NCBI GenBank assembly: GCA_044343935.1
Contig: JBIJDU010000009.1
Location: 1 to 55,468, forward strand
DNA: 55,468 nt
Reading direction: 5' to 3'
From: AcAMD-5 sp044343935
GTDB taxonomy: Bacteria > Actinomycetota > Actinomycetes > S36-B12 > UBA5976
Positions 1 through 9,193 of the stretch are shown here, in pieces; the first letter of the stretch is position 1; the number at the start of each line of letters is the position of its first letter. The notes under the pieces were generated by a model that made no database searches, had not been told where the DNA came from, and was given only the letters and a program-made list of their open reading frames with translations. The translations under genes were made by a program, and so were the position numbers.

Positions 1-547
1 TTACTGACACATCTTTTAGTTTCCGATTCAAATTGCGCTTCACTTCTTCAAAAGTATCAGCAGCACGTAGTGCTCCTTGCACGCCAAAATAGGTAGGTTC
101 AGTAACAATCACTGCAGCGTCAGATGCCGCCAGCGCTTCAACTGCCAACGTGCCAAGCGAAGGTGGGCAATCAATTAGTACCAAGTCATAGCCAGCTGAA
201 TGCTCAAGACTTTTCGCCAGTCGTGGCGTTACTGACTTAATCTCTTTCCACGCATCAAACTTAATTAGCATCGGATCGCTAACTACAACATCAACTTCAC
301 CTGGGCCTGATTCCCAAGCGCAGGCAGTTACTGCATCCTGCAGCGCTTTGGCGCCTGGCCGACTGAATAGATCTAGCGCAGATGCAGTTGGTGAATCTGG
401 ACCTAGAATGCTGGATGCATTTCCTTGTGGATCTAAATCCACCACTAATGTCGCTAATCCTTGCTGCATGGCAGCGCCAGCAAGGCCTAGCACAACCGAG
501 GTTTTTCCGACGCCGCCTTTATGGCTGAGCACTGAAACTATGGGCAT
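1..547 (-). CDS. ParA/Soj-family ATPase, C-terminus cut by window edge
   Basis: The frame reads leftwards from an ATG at 547 and is still open at base 1, so only about 182 N-terminal codons are seen. A deviant Walker A motif KGGVGKTS lies at residues 10-17, followed by the DLDPQGNAS segment and an LIDCPPSLG Walker B-like segment near residue 120. These are typical of ParA/MinD ATPases, which form ATP-dependent dimers on DNA and move chromosomes, plasmids or other cargo. No good ribosome binding site precedes the ATG, so a leaderless start or a slightly different start is possible. No ParB partner is visible, so the cargo cannot be named. Its start is separated from the divergent E2-like gene by about 93 bp. 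Confidence 0.9.
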   Translation of the reverse strand, partial: MPIVSVLSHKGGVGKTSVVLGLAGAAMQQGLATLVVDLDPQGNASSILGPDSPTASALDLFSRPGAKALQDAVTACAWESGPGEVDVVVSDPMLIKFDAWKEIKSVTPRLAKSLEHSAGYDLVLIDCPPSLGTLAVEALAASDAAVIVTEPTYFGVQGALRAADTFEEVKRNLNRKLKDVSV

Positions 548-640
548 GGGCAGAGTCTGCCGAACATCCCGGTCAGATTTCCACTTGGGGGGCTCACTGA
601 ACCTGTGGGTAGCAGAAATTCATGCCACTATTTCCCCCTA

Positions 641-1420
641 ATGAATGCGCCACTCGCTCACCGCCGCAAGATTGCGATTGCAACCTGGCTTGCCCCCCGG
701 GAATCCCGGATTCAGACCAAAATCCAAGTTGAGTTATCTGCCATTCTGGATTACATCGAGCAAACAAAGCATCAGGCAATCACCCTCACTCATATTGTTG
801 GTGCCGCATTAGCTCGCGCTATCGCTGCCAATCCCGAGGTGAATGTTCGAGTGATTTTCGGCATGGTAAAGCCAATGCCTCGGGTAGATTTAAGTTTTGC
901 GGTGGACATTGAAGGTGGTTCCGATTTAGCGCAATGCCGCATTAAAGACGCTGACAAAAAAAATCTGCTTGAGATAAGTCAAGAATTGATCGCTGGTGCG
1001 GAAAAGTTACGTGCTCGAGGTGATGAAAACTATCAACGCTCGGTAAGTTGGGCTAAATCAATTCCAACTCCACTAATGCGGCCGGTAATGAAGTTTCTTT
1101 CATTTTGGAACGGTGGACTTGGCAGGCGCGGTTTTGGTCAACCAGGACATCCGCTTGGATCAGCATTTATCAGCAATGTTGGTCGATTTGAAATGCAAGA
1201 AGCGTATTTAGCACCACTTCCATTTGCTCGCACGCCACTTTATCTTGCAATTGGCGAAATCCATGATGCTCCCGTTGCAATTGATGGCAAAGTTGAAGTT
1301 CGAAAAATAGTTGTTATTACCGCAGTAGCAGATCATAGATTAATTGATGGTGCTCACGCTGGTAAATTGATTAAGTCATTTAAATCATTCTTAAGTCAGC
1401 CAGCTCTTTTGATGCAATAA
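641..1420 (+). CDS. Stand-alone 2-oxoacid dehydrogenase E2-type acyltransferase domain protein
   Basis: This 259-residue protein has the chloramphenicol-acetyltransferase-like fold signature of E2 catalytic domains, with the HRLIDG motif (catalytic His about residue 232) near the C-terminus. There is no lipoyl domain and no peripheral-subunit-binding domain, and no E1 or E3 gene is next to it, so it cannot be a complete dehydrogenase E2. The middle (about residues 130-175) carries a Trp/Pro/Gly-rich insert not usual in E2 cores. A GTG at 605 would add 12 residues; the ATG at 641 was preferred because the conserved part starts soon after it. It is divergent from the ParA gene. The acyl donor and acceptor are unknown. 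Confidence 0.75.
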   Translation: MNAPLAHRRKIAIATWLAPRESRIQTKIQVELSAILDYIEQTKHQAITLTHIVGAALARAIAANPEVNVRVIFGMVKPMPRVDLSFAVDIEGGSDLAQCRIKDADKKNLLEISQELIAGAEKLRARGDENYQRSVSWAKSIPTPLMRPVMKFLSFWNGGLGRRGFGQPGHPLGSAFISNVGRFEMQEAYLAPLPFARTPLYLAIGEIHDAPVAIDGKVEVRKIVVITAVADHRLIDGAHAGKLIKSFKSFLSQPALLMQ

Positions 1421-1421
1421 T

Positions 1422-2783
1422 CTACTTTGAAATTACAACTGGTCCCATCCAGTTATCTGAGCCTGGTTCCACATCCGCCGCTTTACCATCAGCTAGCAAC
1501 ATTCGGAATAGCGCTGTTTTGACCCCAGCAAAACAGTCGGCGCTAAACCACACTTGTGGACCAGAACTGGTGGTTTGAATTCGGGCAGCACAATTATCAG
1601 AGATAATCGAATTTGTTTTTACCACTATCATTTGCGTACCATCAGTGATGCATCCAGAGGTTAAATCACCGTACTGCCAAATTCGGTCGCTCCCCAATTT
1701 CCCATCAACATCAATGCGTACTTCGATAAACCCACTAGTTCCCATCGAACAGGCATCCCATGCGCCAACATTTTTTGCCGTTAGAGAAACAGAGCCATAC
1801 TGCTGAGGGGTTAAATATGAATCAAAGGTAAGGGAAGATATATCAATCTCAACATTTGGCAAATCTCCAGTTACTAATCTGACAGTTGACTGCAAACTTG
1901 CACCACGCACTGGGTCTAACAAATCGGTAACTGGTAGGGATTTGCCACCAGTTACATAGAATGGATCGGCAGAGATTTTGATTTCGGATACATGTTTAGT
2001 TTTGCTTGCTAGGCGAGTTTCATTAATCCAACTTCGAAACTGAGAAACTTTGGTATATACCGTTGGTGCTGCAGTGCTGCACTGATTGCCACCATAAGAA
2101 ACAATTCCGGTTAAATAATTGGTTTTCCCAATTTTTTTAACGAGCGGTCCACCCGAATCTCCTTGACAGGCCCCGGCATATGCTGATTTCGCTTTGTCAA
2201 ACCATTGCATCGCAACTTGTGTTTGTGAATCAAATGATTTGAAGTAGTCAGTTATGGCAGATTTTGGCGCTGCCTGTTGTGGTGCTTGCCGCAATTGATC
2301 AGTTACTTCACCGAATTCGTTTGTACCCCAACCATATAGCCACAATTTTCCTTGAAGTAATTTGTTATTTGAGCCAGCAAGCTTCAAATGGCTGCTCGAA
2401 TAAGCTGGATAATAGAGATAAATAACTGCAATATCATTATTAGAGGTGATTGGGTCATAGTCAGGATGTATCTTGGTATCAAACGCGGTTAGCACTCTAC
2501 CTCGATCAGCTGAGTTCACTCGGCCTTGAACGAGTACCCAGTCATCATTTGCAACCGCAATTAAACAATGAGCTGCAGTGATAACCGTAAAATCATCAAT
2601 TAGCGCCCCAGTACAAATATGTTGATCGCGATCACCTTCAAAAGTGCTATGAATGGTTACTACCCACGGATACTTAGCACCGCTAACTGGCTTGGATGTG
2701 CGCTGCACAACCGCATTGCTTGTTGTTACCCAGGCGAACGACAGTAAAATCACAACAAGCACTGCCCAGAATCTGCGAATCAT
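1422..2783 (-). CDS. Secreted trypsin-like (S1 family) serine protease
   Basis: The protein begins with a signal peptide (MIRR, then a hydrophobic run, with a likely cut after SNA near residue 24). An S1 protease domain follows with the full triad: His72 in TAAHC, Asp117 in NNDIAV and Ser210 in CQGDSGGPL. About 200 further residues after the protease domain match nothing I recognise and may be a binding or wall-associated domain. A TTG at 2801 would add six residues, but GAGGG sits just upstream of the ATG at 2783, so that start was chosen. It probably acts outside the cell. Neighbours give no hint of substrate. Confidence 0.85.
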   Translation of the reverse strand: MIRRFWAVLVVILLSFAWVTTSNAVVQRTSKPVSGAKYPWVVTIHSTFEGDRDQHICTGALIDDFTVITAAHCLIAVANDDWVLVQGRVNSADRGRVLTAFDTKIHPDYDPITSNNDIAVIYLYYPAYSSSHLKLAGSNNKLLQGKLWLYGWGTNEFGEVTDQLRQAPQQAAPKSAITDYFKSFDSQTQVAMQWFDKAKSAYAGACQGDSGGPLVKKIGKTNYLTGIVSYGGNQCSTAAPTVYTKVSQFRSWINETRLASKTKHVSEIKISADPFYVTGGKSLPVTDLLDPVRGASLQSTVRLVTGDLPNVEIDISSLTFDSYLTPQQYGSVSLTAKNVGAWDACSMGTSGFIEVRIDVDGKLGSDRIWQYGDLTSGCITDGTQMIVVKTNSIISDNCAARIQTTSSGPQVWFSADCFAGVKTALFRMLLADGKAADVEPGSDNWMGPVVISK

Positions 2784-2910
2784 TAGACCCTCAACTCCCA
2801 ATTAAAAACTAGCGAAACCTTAAGGGCTTTGGCAGAGAAGCGCGCTATCTGAGGTTAGTGCCTGGCGGTCACAATTGAATCACTCCGAACTAGTAATCTC
2901 ACGCCTTATC

Positions 2911-4116
2911 ATGAGTTTTCTACTAGAGCATCAATTAAATGATCGACTCGGTCGAACTGGAGTGATCAATACGCCTCATGGCGCAATCCCGACTCCAGCA
3001 TTTATTCCAGTTGGGACTAAGGCAACCGTAAAGGCAGTATTACCCGAATCAGTTACAGATATAGGCGCGCAAGCGATATTGGCAAATGCCTATCACTTAT
3101 ACCTGCAGCCAGGTCCTGATGTAATAGACGCAGCTGGCGGCGTTGGTGAATTCATGAATTGGGCTGGACCCACCTTTACTGATAGCGGCGGATTTCAAGT
3201 CCTATCGCTAGGAGTTGGATTCAAAAAAGTACTTGCCATGGATGCCGACACCGTGCAAGCCGATGATGTGATGGCAGAAAACAAAGATCGCTTGGCGCTA
3301 GTAGATGACGATGGTGTCACTTTTAAATCGCATTTAGATGGCAGTATGCATCGATTTACCCCAGAAGTTTCAATGCAAGTGCAGCATCAAATCGGTGCAG
3401 ACATCATTTTTGCATTTGATGAGTGCACTACCTTGCTTAACACTAGAGAGTATCAAGAGCGATCATTAGATCGTACTTATGAATGGGCGATTCGCTGCGT
3501 TGCCGAACACGAAAAATTAACTCGCGAGCGAAGTCATCGCCCTTATCAAATGCTTTTTGGGGTGATTCAAGGTGCCCAATATGAAGATCTTCGCCGCAAA
3601 GCAGCTCGCGATTTAAGTCAATTAAATTTTGATGGGTTTGGCATTGGTGGTGCACTTGATAAAAATGAACTTGGCACCATTGTGCGCTGGGTCAATGAAG
3701 AGTTGCCAGCAGATAAACCACGACATCTGTTAGGAATTGGTGAACCTGACGATTTGTTTGTTGGGGTAGAAAATGGGGCCGACACTTTTGATTGTGTCGC
3801 ACCTGCTCGGATTGCCCGAACCGGCACTATCTTCAGTAAGAATGGCCGAGTCAATATGACGATCGCTGCGTATCGGAAAGACTTTTCTGCCGTAGAAGAG
3901 GGTTGTCCATGCTATACCTGTTCCAACTACACCAAAGCCTACTTAAATCATTTATTCCGCGCCAAAGAAATGTTGGCTTCAACTTTGGCAACTATCCACA
4001 ATGAATACTTCATTGTGTCATTAGTTTCAAAAATGCGTGAAACCATTATTGAAGGTAATTTTCAAGAATTCAAAACCGATTTTCTTGGTAATTATTACGC
4101 AAACAAAAAAAATTAG
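2911..4116 (+). CDS. tgt: Queuine/preQ1 tRNA-ribosyltransferase (tRNA-guanine transglycosylase)
   Basis: Tgt exchanges guanine 34 of GUN-anticodon tRNAs for a queuine-type base. The sequence shows the TGT barrel motifs: DSGGFQVLSLG near residue 90, the FDECTT segment, GIGGAL, LLGIGEPDDL, and the FDCVAPARIARTG segment that holds the catalytic Asp. A Cys-x-Cys-x-x-Cys zinc site (CPCYTC) plus a downstream His follows near residue 330. An upstream TTG (2875) is in frame, but homologues begin close to MSFLLEHQL, so the ATG at 2911 was chosen. The 3' end overlaps the convergent ABC permease gene by 4 bp. No preQ1 synthesis genes are in this window, so the base may be salvaged. Confidence 0.92.
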   Translation: MSFLLEHQLNDRLGRTGVINTPHGAIPTPAFIPVGTKATVKAVLPESVTDIGAQAILANAYHLYLQPGPDVIDAAGGVGEFMNWAGPTFTDSGGFQVLSLGVGFKKVLAMDADTVQADDVMAENKDRLALVDDDGVTFKSHLDGSMHRFTPEVSMQVQHQIGADIIFAFDECTTLLNTREYQERSLDRTYEWAIRCVAEHEKLTRERSHRPYQMLFGVIQGAQYEDLRRKAARDLSQLNFDGFGIGGALDKNELGTIVRWVNEELPADKPRHLLGIGEPDDLFVGVENGADTFDCVAPARIARTGTIFSKNGRVNMTIAAYRKDFSAVEEGCPCYTCSNYTKAYLNHLFRAKEMLASTLATIHNEYFIVSLVSKMRETIIEGNFQEFKTDFLGNYYANKKN

Positions 4117-4904
4117 CGCGCTGAGGTTCGCTTATATTTTGCTGTGCTCGCGGGGATTAACACCAACATAATGATTGCAATATAAATCAGCGACATCAAT
4201 ACTGGATTCTCACTTGGGAATGAACCAGCCGTAACACCAAACTGATTGCTTAAACCAAATAGCTCTCGGCAAGCCGCAACCATGGTTGATACCGGATTCC
4301 ACTCAGCAAAATATTGCAACACCCTAGGCATTGCTGTCGTTGGTGCAAATGCATTTGATAAAAATGTCATTGGGAACACAATCAAAAACACTAAATTGTT
4401 TGCGGTTCTGGCATCTCGAACTGACAATCCGATCAAGATTCCAATCCAGGACATCGCATAGCCAAATAGCATTAACAGCAGGAAGCCAGCCAAAATCGAG
4501 ACGATGCCACCGCTTGGTCGCCAACCCACAACTAATCCAGTTAACGCCATTACTACTAGGACCACAATATTCAAGGTGGCATCTCCCAAAGTGCGTCCCA
4601 AAATAACGGCCGAGCGAGCTATCGGCAGCGAACGGAATCGATCAATCAAACCTTTGGTCATATCCATTGCTAGACCAACTGAAGTAGTGGCCAAAGTAAA
4701 CGCTACTGTTTGGACGAAAATACCTGGCATTAAAAATTGAACATAATCAGTACCTGGCGTATCAATCGCGCCACCAAAAACATAGCGAAACAACAACACG
4801 AACATCACCGGTTGGATAGTGGAAAAAATCAAAACTTCTGGAACGCGACTTAGTTGCAGCAACTGCCTTTTGGTAATGATCAATCCATCTTTAATCGCAC
4901 TCAT
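4113..4904 (-). CDS. ABC-2 type exporter permease
   Basis: This 263-residue membrane protein has about six hydrophobic segments and the layout of ABC-2 permeases of the daunorubicin-resistance (DrrB-like) group. These form the membrane pore of two-component exporters for drugs, lipids or glycans. Its start overlaps the stop of the upstream ATPase gene by 4 bp, so the two are translationally coupled and form one transporter. The C-terminus ends in a basic tail (KYKRTSAR). The exported substrate cannot be deduced. Confidence 0.88.
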   Translation of the reverse strand: MSAIKDGLIITKRQLLQLSRVPEVLIFSTIQPVMFVLLFRYVFGGAIDTPGTDYVQFLMPGIFVQTVAFTLATTSVGLAMDMTKGLIDRFRSLPIARSAVILGRTLGDATLNIVVLVVMALTGLVVGWRPSGGIVSILAGFLLLMLFGYAMSWIGILIGLSVRDARTANNLVFLIVFPMTFLSNAFAPTTAMPRVLQYFAEWNPVSTMVAACRELFGLSNQFGVTAGSFPSENPVLMSLIYIAIIMLVLIPASTAKYKRTSAR

Positions 4905-5881
4905 CGTCGGCGCCCCTTAACTTCTACCTCTGGTTCAGTTTCAGCCACATGTCCAGTCAATGCCAAAAACACATCATCTAACGATGGCCGCTTGAGCGCT
5001 AAATCCAAAATTGAAATTGACCTGCCATCCAGCGCTCGTACTACATCGGTGAGCGCACTGCTGCCACCGCTTACTGCAACAGAAACTCGATTGAATTGCT
5101 CATCAACAACAGCGTTATTACCTGAAATTAATTCCAGTGCAGCCTTAGCTGCAGTTAAACTATTTGGCGCAACCGTTACCTCTAGTTTTTCGCCACCAAC
5201 TTGGGTCTTTAGTTCATCTGCCGTACCAGTTGCAATAACTTTGCCATGATCGATAACGGCAATTCGATCAGCCAATTGATCTGCTTCTTCTAAGTACTGA
5301 GTTGTTAATAACAATGTAGTACCACCAGCAACAAGATCTTTAATTACATCCCACATATCAAGTCGGCCGCGTGGATCAAGTCCAGTTGTAGGTTCGTCCA
5401 AGAATAAAACTTTAGGTCGCACAATCAATGCAGCAGCCAAATCAAGGCGACGGCGCATGCCGCCGGAATAGGTGGTGATTGCTCTTTTAGCCGCATCGGT
5501 TAACTTAAACTGCTCCAGCAGTTCGGTGGCTCTGGTTTTTGCTTGAGAATTTGATAAGTGATAAAGCCGGCCGAACATAACTAAGTTATCCCAGCCGGTT
5601 AATGATTCATCAACTGCGGCGTATTGTCCCGAGAGTCCGATTAACTTCCGCACCTGATCTGGGTGATTTATGACATCTATGCCAGCCACGGTCGCAGACC
5701 CAGAGTCGGGCTTCAACAGAGTGCTCAACACTCGAACACACGTGGTTTTGCCGGCCCCGTTTGGCCCGAGCACGCCAAGGACGGTTCCTTCTTGCACCTC
5801 TAATGAGAGGTTGTCCAGCGCCCGGACTTTACCCTTTGGGTAAGTTTTCACCAGGTCAATAGCAGATATGGCCAAAGTCAT
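4901..5881 (-). CDS. ABC exporter ATP-binding protein (DrrA-like)
   Basis: The 326-residue ATPase energises the exporter whose permease follows it. Walker A GPNGAGKTT is at residues 39-47, the signature YSGGMRRRLDLA near 140, Walker B LFLDEPTTGLD near 160, and the switch His in LLLTTQYLEEADQ. The extra C-terminal region of about 90 residues is typical of the DrrA family. It is the first gene of a two-gene operon and overlaps the permease by 4 bp. A short hairpin (5950-5971) lies in its upstream region. Confidence 0.92.
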   Translation of the reverse strand: MTLAISAIDLVKTYPKGKVRALDNLSLEVQEGTVLGVLGPNGAGKTTCVRVLSTLLKPDSGSATVAGIDVINHPDQVRKLIGLSGQYAAVDESLTGWDNLVMFGRLYHLSNSQAKTRATELLEQFKLTDAAKRAITTYSGGMRRRLDLAAALIVRPKVLFLDEPTTGLDPRGRLDMWDVIKDLVAGGTTLLLTTQYLEEADQLADRIAVIDHGKVIATGTADELKTQVGGEKLEVTVAPNSLTAAKAALELISGNNAVVDEQFNRVSVAVSGGSSALTDVVRALDGRSISILDLALKRPSLDDVFLALTGHVAETEPEVEVKGRRR

Positions 5882-6203
5882 TAATCACCTTATGTTTAGG
5901 GAAGAAATCTACTCCAGCAGCAAAAAATCTGTAAGTTGGGTGCGCATAACTCTATTGCTACCGCAATAAAGCCCCGTCTAGCAGTTGTAATCTGAAAAAA
6001 TTCACCCTGGTTTAGTGAGTACCACTACAGGTGCGTCATCAGATCCGAGACCACGGTTTAGGACTTCCGCAGTATCTAATTAACGAACTCGAATCGTTAC
6101 TTACCCAAAAATCTTTGTCACAATTGCTTACGCGGCTCGGCAAATTACCCGGCAGATTGGTAGCCCCGAGTCAATGAATCTCAATACCAAGTGGAACTCA
6201 ACC
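5882..6203. other. Gene-free spacer of about 320 bp with several short hairpins
   Basis: No convincing coding frame is found. TATTGC/GCAATA pair around a four-base loop at 5953-5968, 70 bp before the ABC ATPase start, and TAGTG/CACTA pair around 6014-6028. The spacer should hold the promoter of the ABC operon. I do not recognise a known riboswitch or small RNA here. Confidence 0.4.
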
Positions 6204-6226
6204 AAAAAAACCAATCTAGAAATTAG
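6204..6226 (-). terminator. Intrinsic terminator of the DUF885 gene
   Basis: On the minus strand CTAAT pairs with ATTGG across a six-base loop and is followed at once by seven Ts. It overlaps the stop codon of the DUF885 gene. The stem is short and includes one G-T pair, so efficiency is uncertain. Confidence 0.5.
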
Positions 6227-7878
6227 TTACCTTGCCAGTTAGCTAGGGTCGCTTCTAATGGATCCAATCCCATTGGACCAAGTTTCAAAGCGTAATTATG
6301 GAAGTTCTTGATATTGAACTTCGCTCCTAGTCGATTTTTCGCATCCGCGCGAGCACGCAGCCAAACTCGCTCCCCTACTTTGTAGGCAATAGCTTGACCG
6401 GGCCAGCCCAAGTATCGATCAATCTCGCTTCGAGCAAAATCTTCGTTCACCAACGCTTGATCGACTAATGCTCTAAATCCAGTTTCAGCATCCCATAGCT
6501 TTCCTTCTGGATTGGTGTAGCCAAGATGCATGCCAATATCAATCACTACTCGAGTAGCGCGCATGGCTTGAGCGGATAGGTAACCCATCTCAAGTCCTGG
6601 GTCATCAAATGCGCCTAACTCGTCCATGAAACGTTCGGCATACAGCGCCCAACCTTCACCGTGGCCGCTGATGAAGGTGCTGCTGCGTTGGAATCGACTC
6701 AACCGCTCCTTCTCAACTGCGACAGTGGCAACCTGCAGATGGTGGCCTGGAACGGCCTCGTGGTACCAAGTGGAGGCAATGTGCCACCAACCAAATGTGG
6801 TCTTACCAAGTGTTGGATACCAAGTTGTGCCAGGTCTGGATAAGTCTTCGCTTGGCCCCATGTAGTAAGGCGCTGCTGCCGCGCCTTGCGGCGCTAAGCG
6901 CGCTTCACAATTTTTGATTCGATCGTCAATATCAAAGTACACACCATCGAGGCTGCGTACTGATTCCTCAATGAAACTAGATAACCGCTTGAGCAAGTTC
7001 TCTTCACCATGAATTAGGTAGCGTTCATCTTGCTCTAAGTGATCAGCAACCTCACGCAAACTGGTTGCACCTGGCTTAATTTTAGCTGCCACTTTCCACA
7101 TACGGTCATGAATTCGGGCCAAATCCTCTAATCCCCACTCGTAAGTGGCCTTTAAATTCAAATTAGCGCCGGTAAAAAATCTTGACCATAACGCATAACG
7201 TTCTTCTCCTACCGCATCTGCTGGATTTGCCAACGGCAAATAAGTTTCGCGCAACCATGCCCCAGTTTGAGCACAAGAAGCTTCAGCTGCTTTAGCAGCA
7301 GCATGTAATTCAGGATTCTTACCCGCTGGATCGATCTTGGCTGCAATGTTTGAATATGCGCCCTTACTGAACGTTTCCAATTGAGTAGCAATTGCGGTTA
7401 CTTGCCGCTGTGCAGTTCGCTTTCCACCGTGCGCTAATTCTTCAATTGTTCCCATCCAAGACTTGTGAGCATCAGCAATTGCATGCATTCTTGCCGTGAT
7501 CGCATCAATATCAGCGGCAGACTCTTTTGGCATTAGCTCAAACACTTGGCGAATTCGCGAAACCGGTGAAGCGATCACATTCCAGAGGATGTGACGTTCC
7601 CGAGAATCATGTAATGCCAAACTTGATCGCATTCGCTCTTCCAAAACTGCTTTTGCAATCTGATCAACTTCATCAATTGGGTCCAGCATGCTCAGCGCGC
7701 CAAGAGTTCTTTTAGTGAGATCGGCAGCACGTTGGGTGCCGGCTAGGGAAAAATCATCTAGTTGATGGTTATATCCAGAAATGCCCAAACTAGTCGCCGA
7801 GATTGGGCTTAATGCGGCAGATTGCGAAACATAATCATCGCTAAGTTCGAATATTGGTGATCTGAATTGGTTAGCCAT
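6223..7878 (-). CDS. DUF885 family putative metallopeptidase
   Basis: The 551-residue protein matches the DUF885 family of full-length cytoplasmic proteins related to M32/thermolysin-like peptidases. The key zinc-site-like motif YHEAVPGHHLQ lies near residue 375, followed about 30 residues later by GHGEGWALYAE, which supplies a further Glu ligand typical of the family. No signal peptide is seen. The gene stands alone between a terminator and the divergent metZ gene. Family members are inferred peptidases, but the natural substrate is not known. Confidence 0.88.
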   Translation of the reverse strand: MANQFRSPIFELSDDYVSQSAALSPISATSLGISGYNHQLDDFSLAGTQRAADLTKRTLGALSMLDPIDEVDQIAKAVLEERMRSSLALHDSRERHILWNVIASPVSRIRQVFELMPKESAADIDAITARMHAIADAHKSWMGTIEELAHGGKRTAQRQVTAIATQLETFSKGAYSNIAAKIDPAGKNPELHAAAKAAEASCAQTGAWLRETYLPLANPADAVGEERYALWSRFFTGANLNLKATYEWGLEDLARIHDRMWKVAAKIKPGATSLREVADHLEQDERYLIHGEENLLKRLSSFIEESVRSLDGVYFDIDDRIKNCEARLAPQGAAAAPYYMGPSEDLSRPGTTWYPTLGKTTFGWWHIASTWYHEAVPGHHLQVATVAVEKERLSRFQRSSTFISGHGEGWALYAERFMDELGAFDDPGLEMGYLSAQAMRATRVVIDIGMHLGYTNPEGKLWDAETGFRALVDQALVNEDFARSEIDRYLGWPGQAIAYKVGERVWLRARADAKNRLGAKFNIKNFHNYALKLGPMGLDPLEATLANWQGN

Positions 7879-7942
7879 GGCATATTCCTAGCATGATTGA
7901 CAGGTCGAGTCATTTATTACCTGCTAAATCACCTTTTTAATA

Positions 7943-9193
7943 ATGGCTAAGATTCGCAGCATGACCAACCGGCATCGCCCCTGGGGATATCACAGTCCAA
8001 CTGACGAACCTGAAGTTGATTGGGAGCTCCAACCAGAGACACTGGCAGTTCGAGCGGGGCTGGCGCGCAGTGGTTTTGGTGAAACCGGCGAAGCGCTCTA
8101 TTTAACTAGCGGATTCACTTACGACTCTGCCCAAGAGGCTGCTGATTCGTTCAGCGGTGATACAGATCATTTTGTTTACAGCAGATTTAATAATCCAACG
8201 GTCGCCATGTTTGAAACTCGACTTGCTGCTTTAGAAGGTGCTGAGGCCGCTATGGCAACCGCCAGTGGAATGGCAGCGATGTTTGCGTCAGTTGCATCAG
8301 TTGTTGCCAAAGGAGATCGAATAGTTGCTTCATTCGCCATGTTTTCTTCTTGCTACGTCGTGCTCTCTGAAATACTACCTAAATGGGGCGTTGAAGTTGA
8401 ATTTGTTCACGGTAACAACAAATCTGATTGGGCAAAAGCGCTGACGAAGCCAACGAAAGTCGTCTTTGTCGAAACACCCAGCAATCCCATGCTAGAAATT
8501 ATTGATTTGAAAATGGTTAGCGAGTTAGCACATAATGCTGGGGCTATTGTTGTCGTCGACAACATCATGGCATCGCCTGTGCTACAGCGGCCACTGGAAT
8601 TGGGCGCCGATGTCGTGGTTTATTCCACCACCAAACACATTGATGGCCAAGGTCGCACCTTAGGTGGAGCGATATTAGGTAGTGCCGAATACATGGCAGA
8701 ACACTTAGAGCAATTTATTCGACATACCGGACCGGCAATGAGTCCATTTACCGCATGGACCGTGTTGAAATCACTGGAGACGCTCACCATGAGGGTAACT
8801 CGAATGAGCGATAGCGCACTTGCTATTGCTGAATTTTTAACTGAGCATAACTTGATCAAGCAAGTGCGGTATCCATTCTTGAAAAGTCATCCTGGTTATG
8901 AAATTGCCGCGGCACAGATGAGCGGTGGCGGCACCACTATTGGAATTGAGCTAAATCAACCACCTGCAAAGGTATTTGAATTTCTTAACGCATTGCAGGT
9001 CATTGACATCTCAAATAACTTAGGTGACAGCAAGTCGTTAATAACTCATCCGGCATCAAGCACCCATCGCCGCGTCGGGGAAGAGATACGTGCCCAAATG
9101 GGAATTTCTGACAGTTTGGTGCGACTTTCAGTTGGACTAGAGCATCCAACTGATTTGATTAAAGATTTAGAGCAGTCGCTCGGAAAACTTTAA
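7943..9193 (+). CDS. metZ: O-succinylhomoserine/O-acetylhomoserine sulfhydrylase (Cys/Met-metabolism PLP enzyme)
   Basis: The protein belongs to the Cys/Met metabolism PLP family (fold type I). PLP Lys231 sits in YSTTKHIDGQG, and the YSRFNNPT segment near residue 80 is typical of sulfhydrylases of the MetZ branch. MetZ makes homocysteine directly from sulfide and an activated homoserine. ATG codons at 7943 and 7961 are both possible starts. The 3' end overlaps the convergent aminotransferase gene by 4 bp. With the nearby MalY/PatB-like gene and the distant cysE-cysK pair it fits sulfur amino acid synthesis. Cystathionine gamma-synthase activity is a possible alternative. Confidence 0.85.
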   Translation: MAKIRSMTNRHRPWGYHSPTDEPEVDWELQPETLAVRAGLARSGFGETGEALYLTSGFTYDSAQEAADSFSGDTDHFVYSRFNNPTVAMFETRLAALEGAEAAMATASGMAAMFASVASVVAKGDRIVASFAMFSSCYVVLSEILPKWGVEVEFVHGNNKSDWAKALTKPTKVVFVETPSNPMLEIIDLKMVSELAHNAGAIVVVDNIMASPVLQRPLELGADVVVYSTTKHIDGQGRTLGGAILGSAEYMAEHLEQFIRHTGPAMSPFTAWTVLKSLETLTMRVTRMSDSALAIAEFLTEHNLIKQVRYPFLKSHPGYEIAAAQMSGGGTTIGIELNQPPAKVFEFLNALQVIDISNNLGDSKSLITHPASSTHRRVGEEIRAQMGISDSLVRLSVGLEHPTDLIKDLEQSLGKL

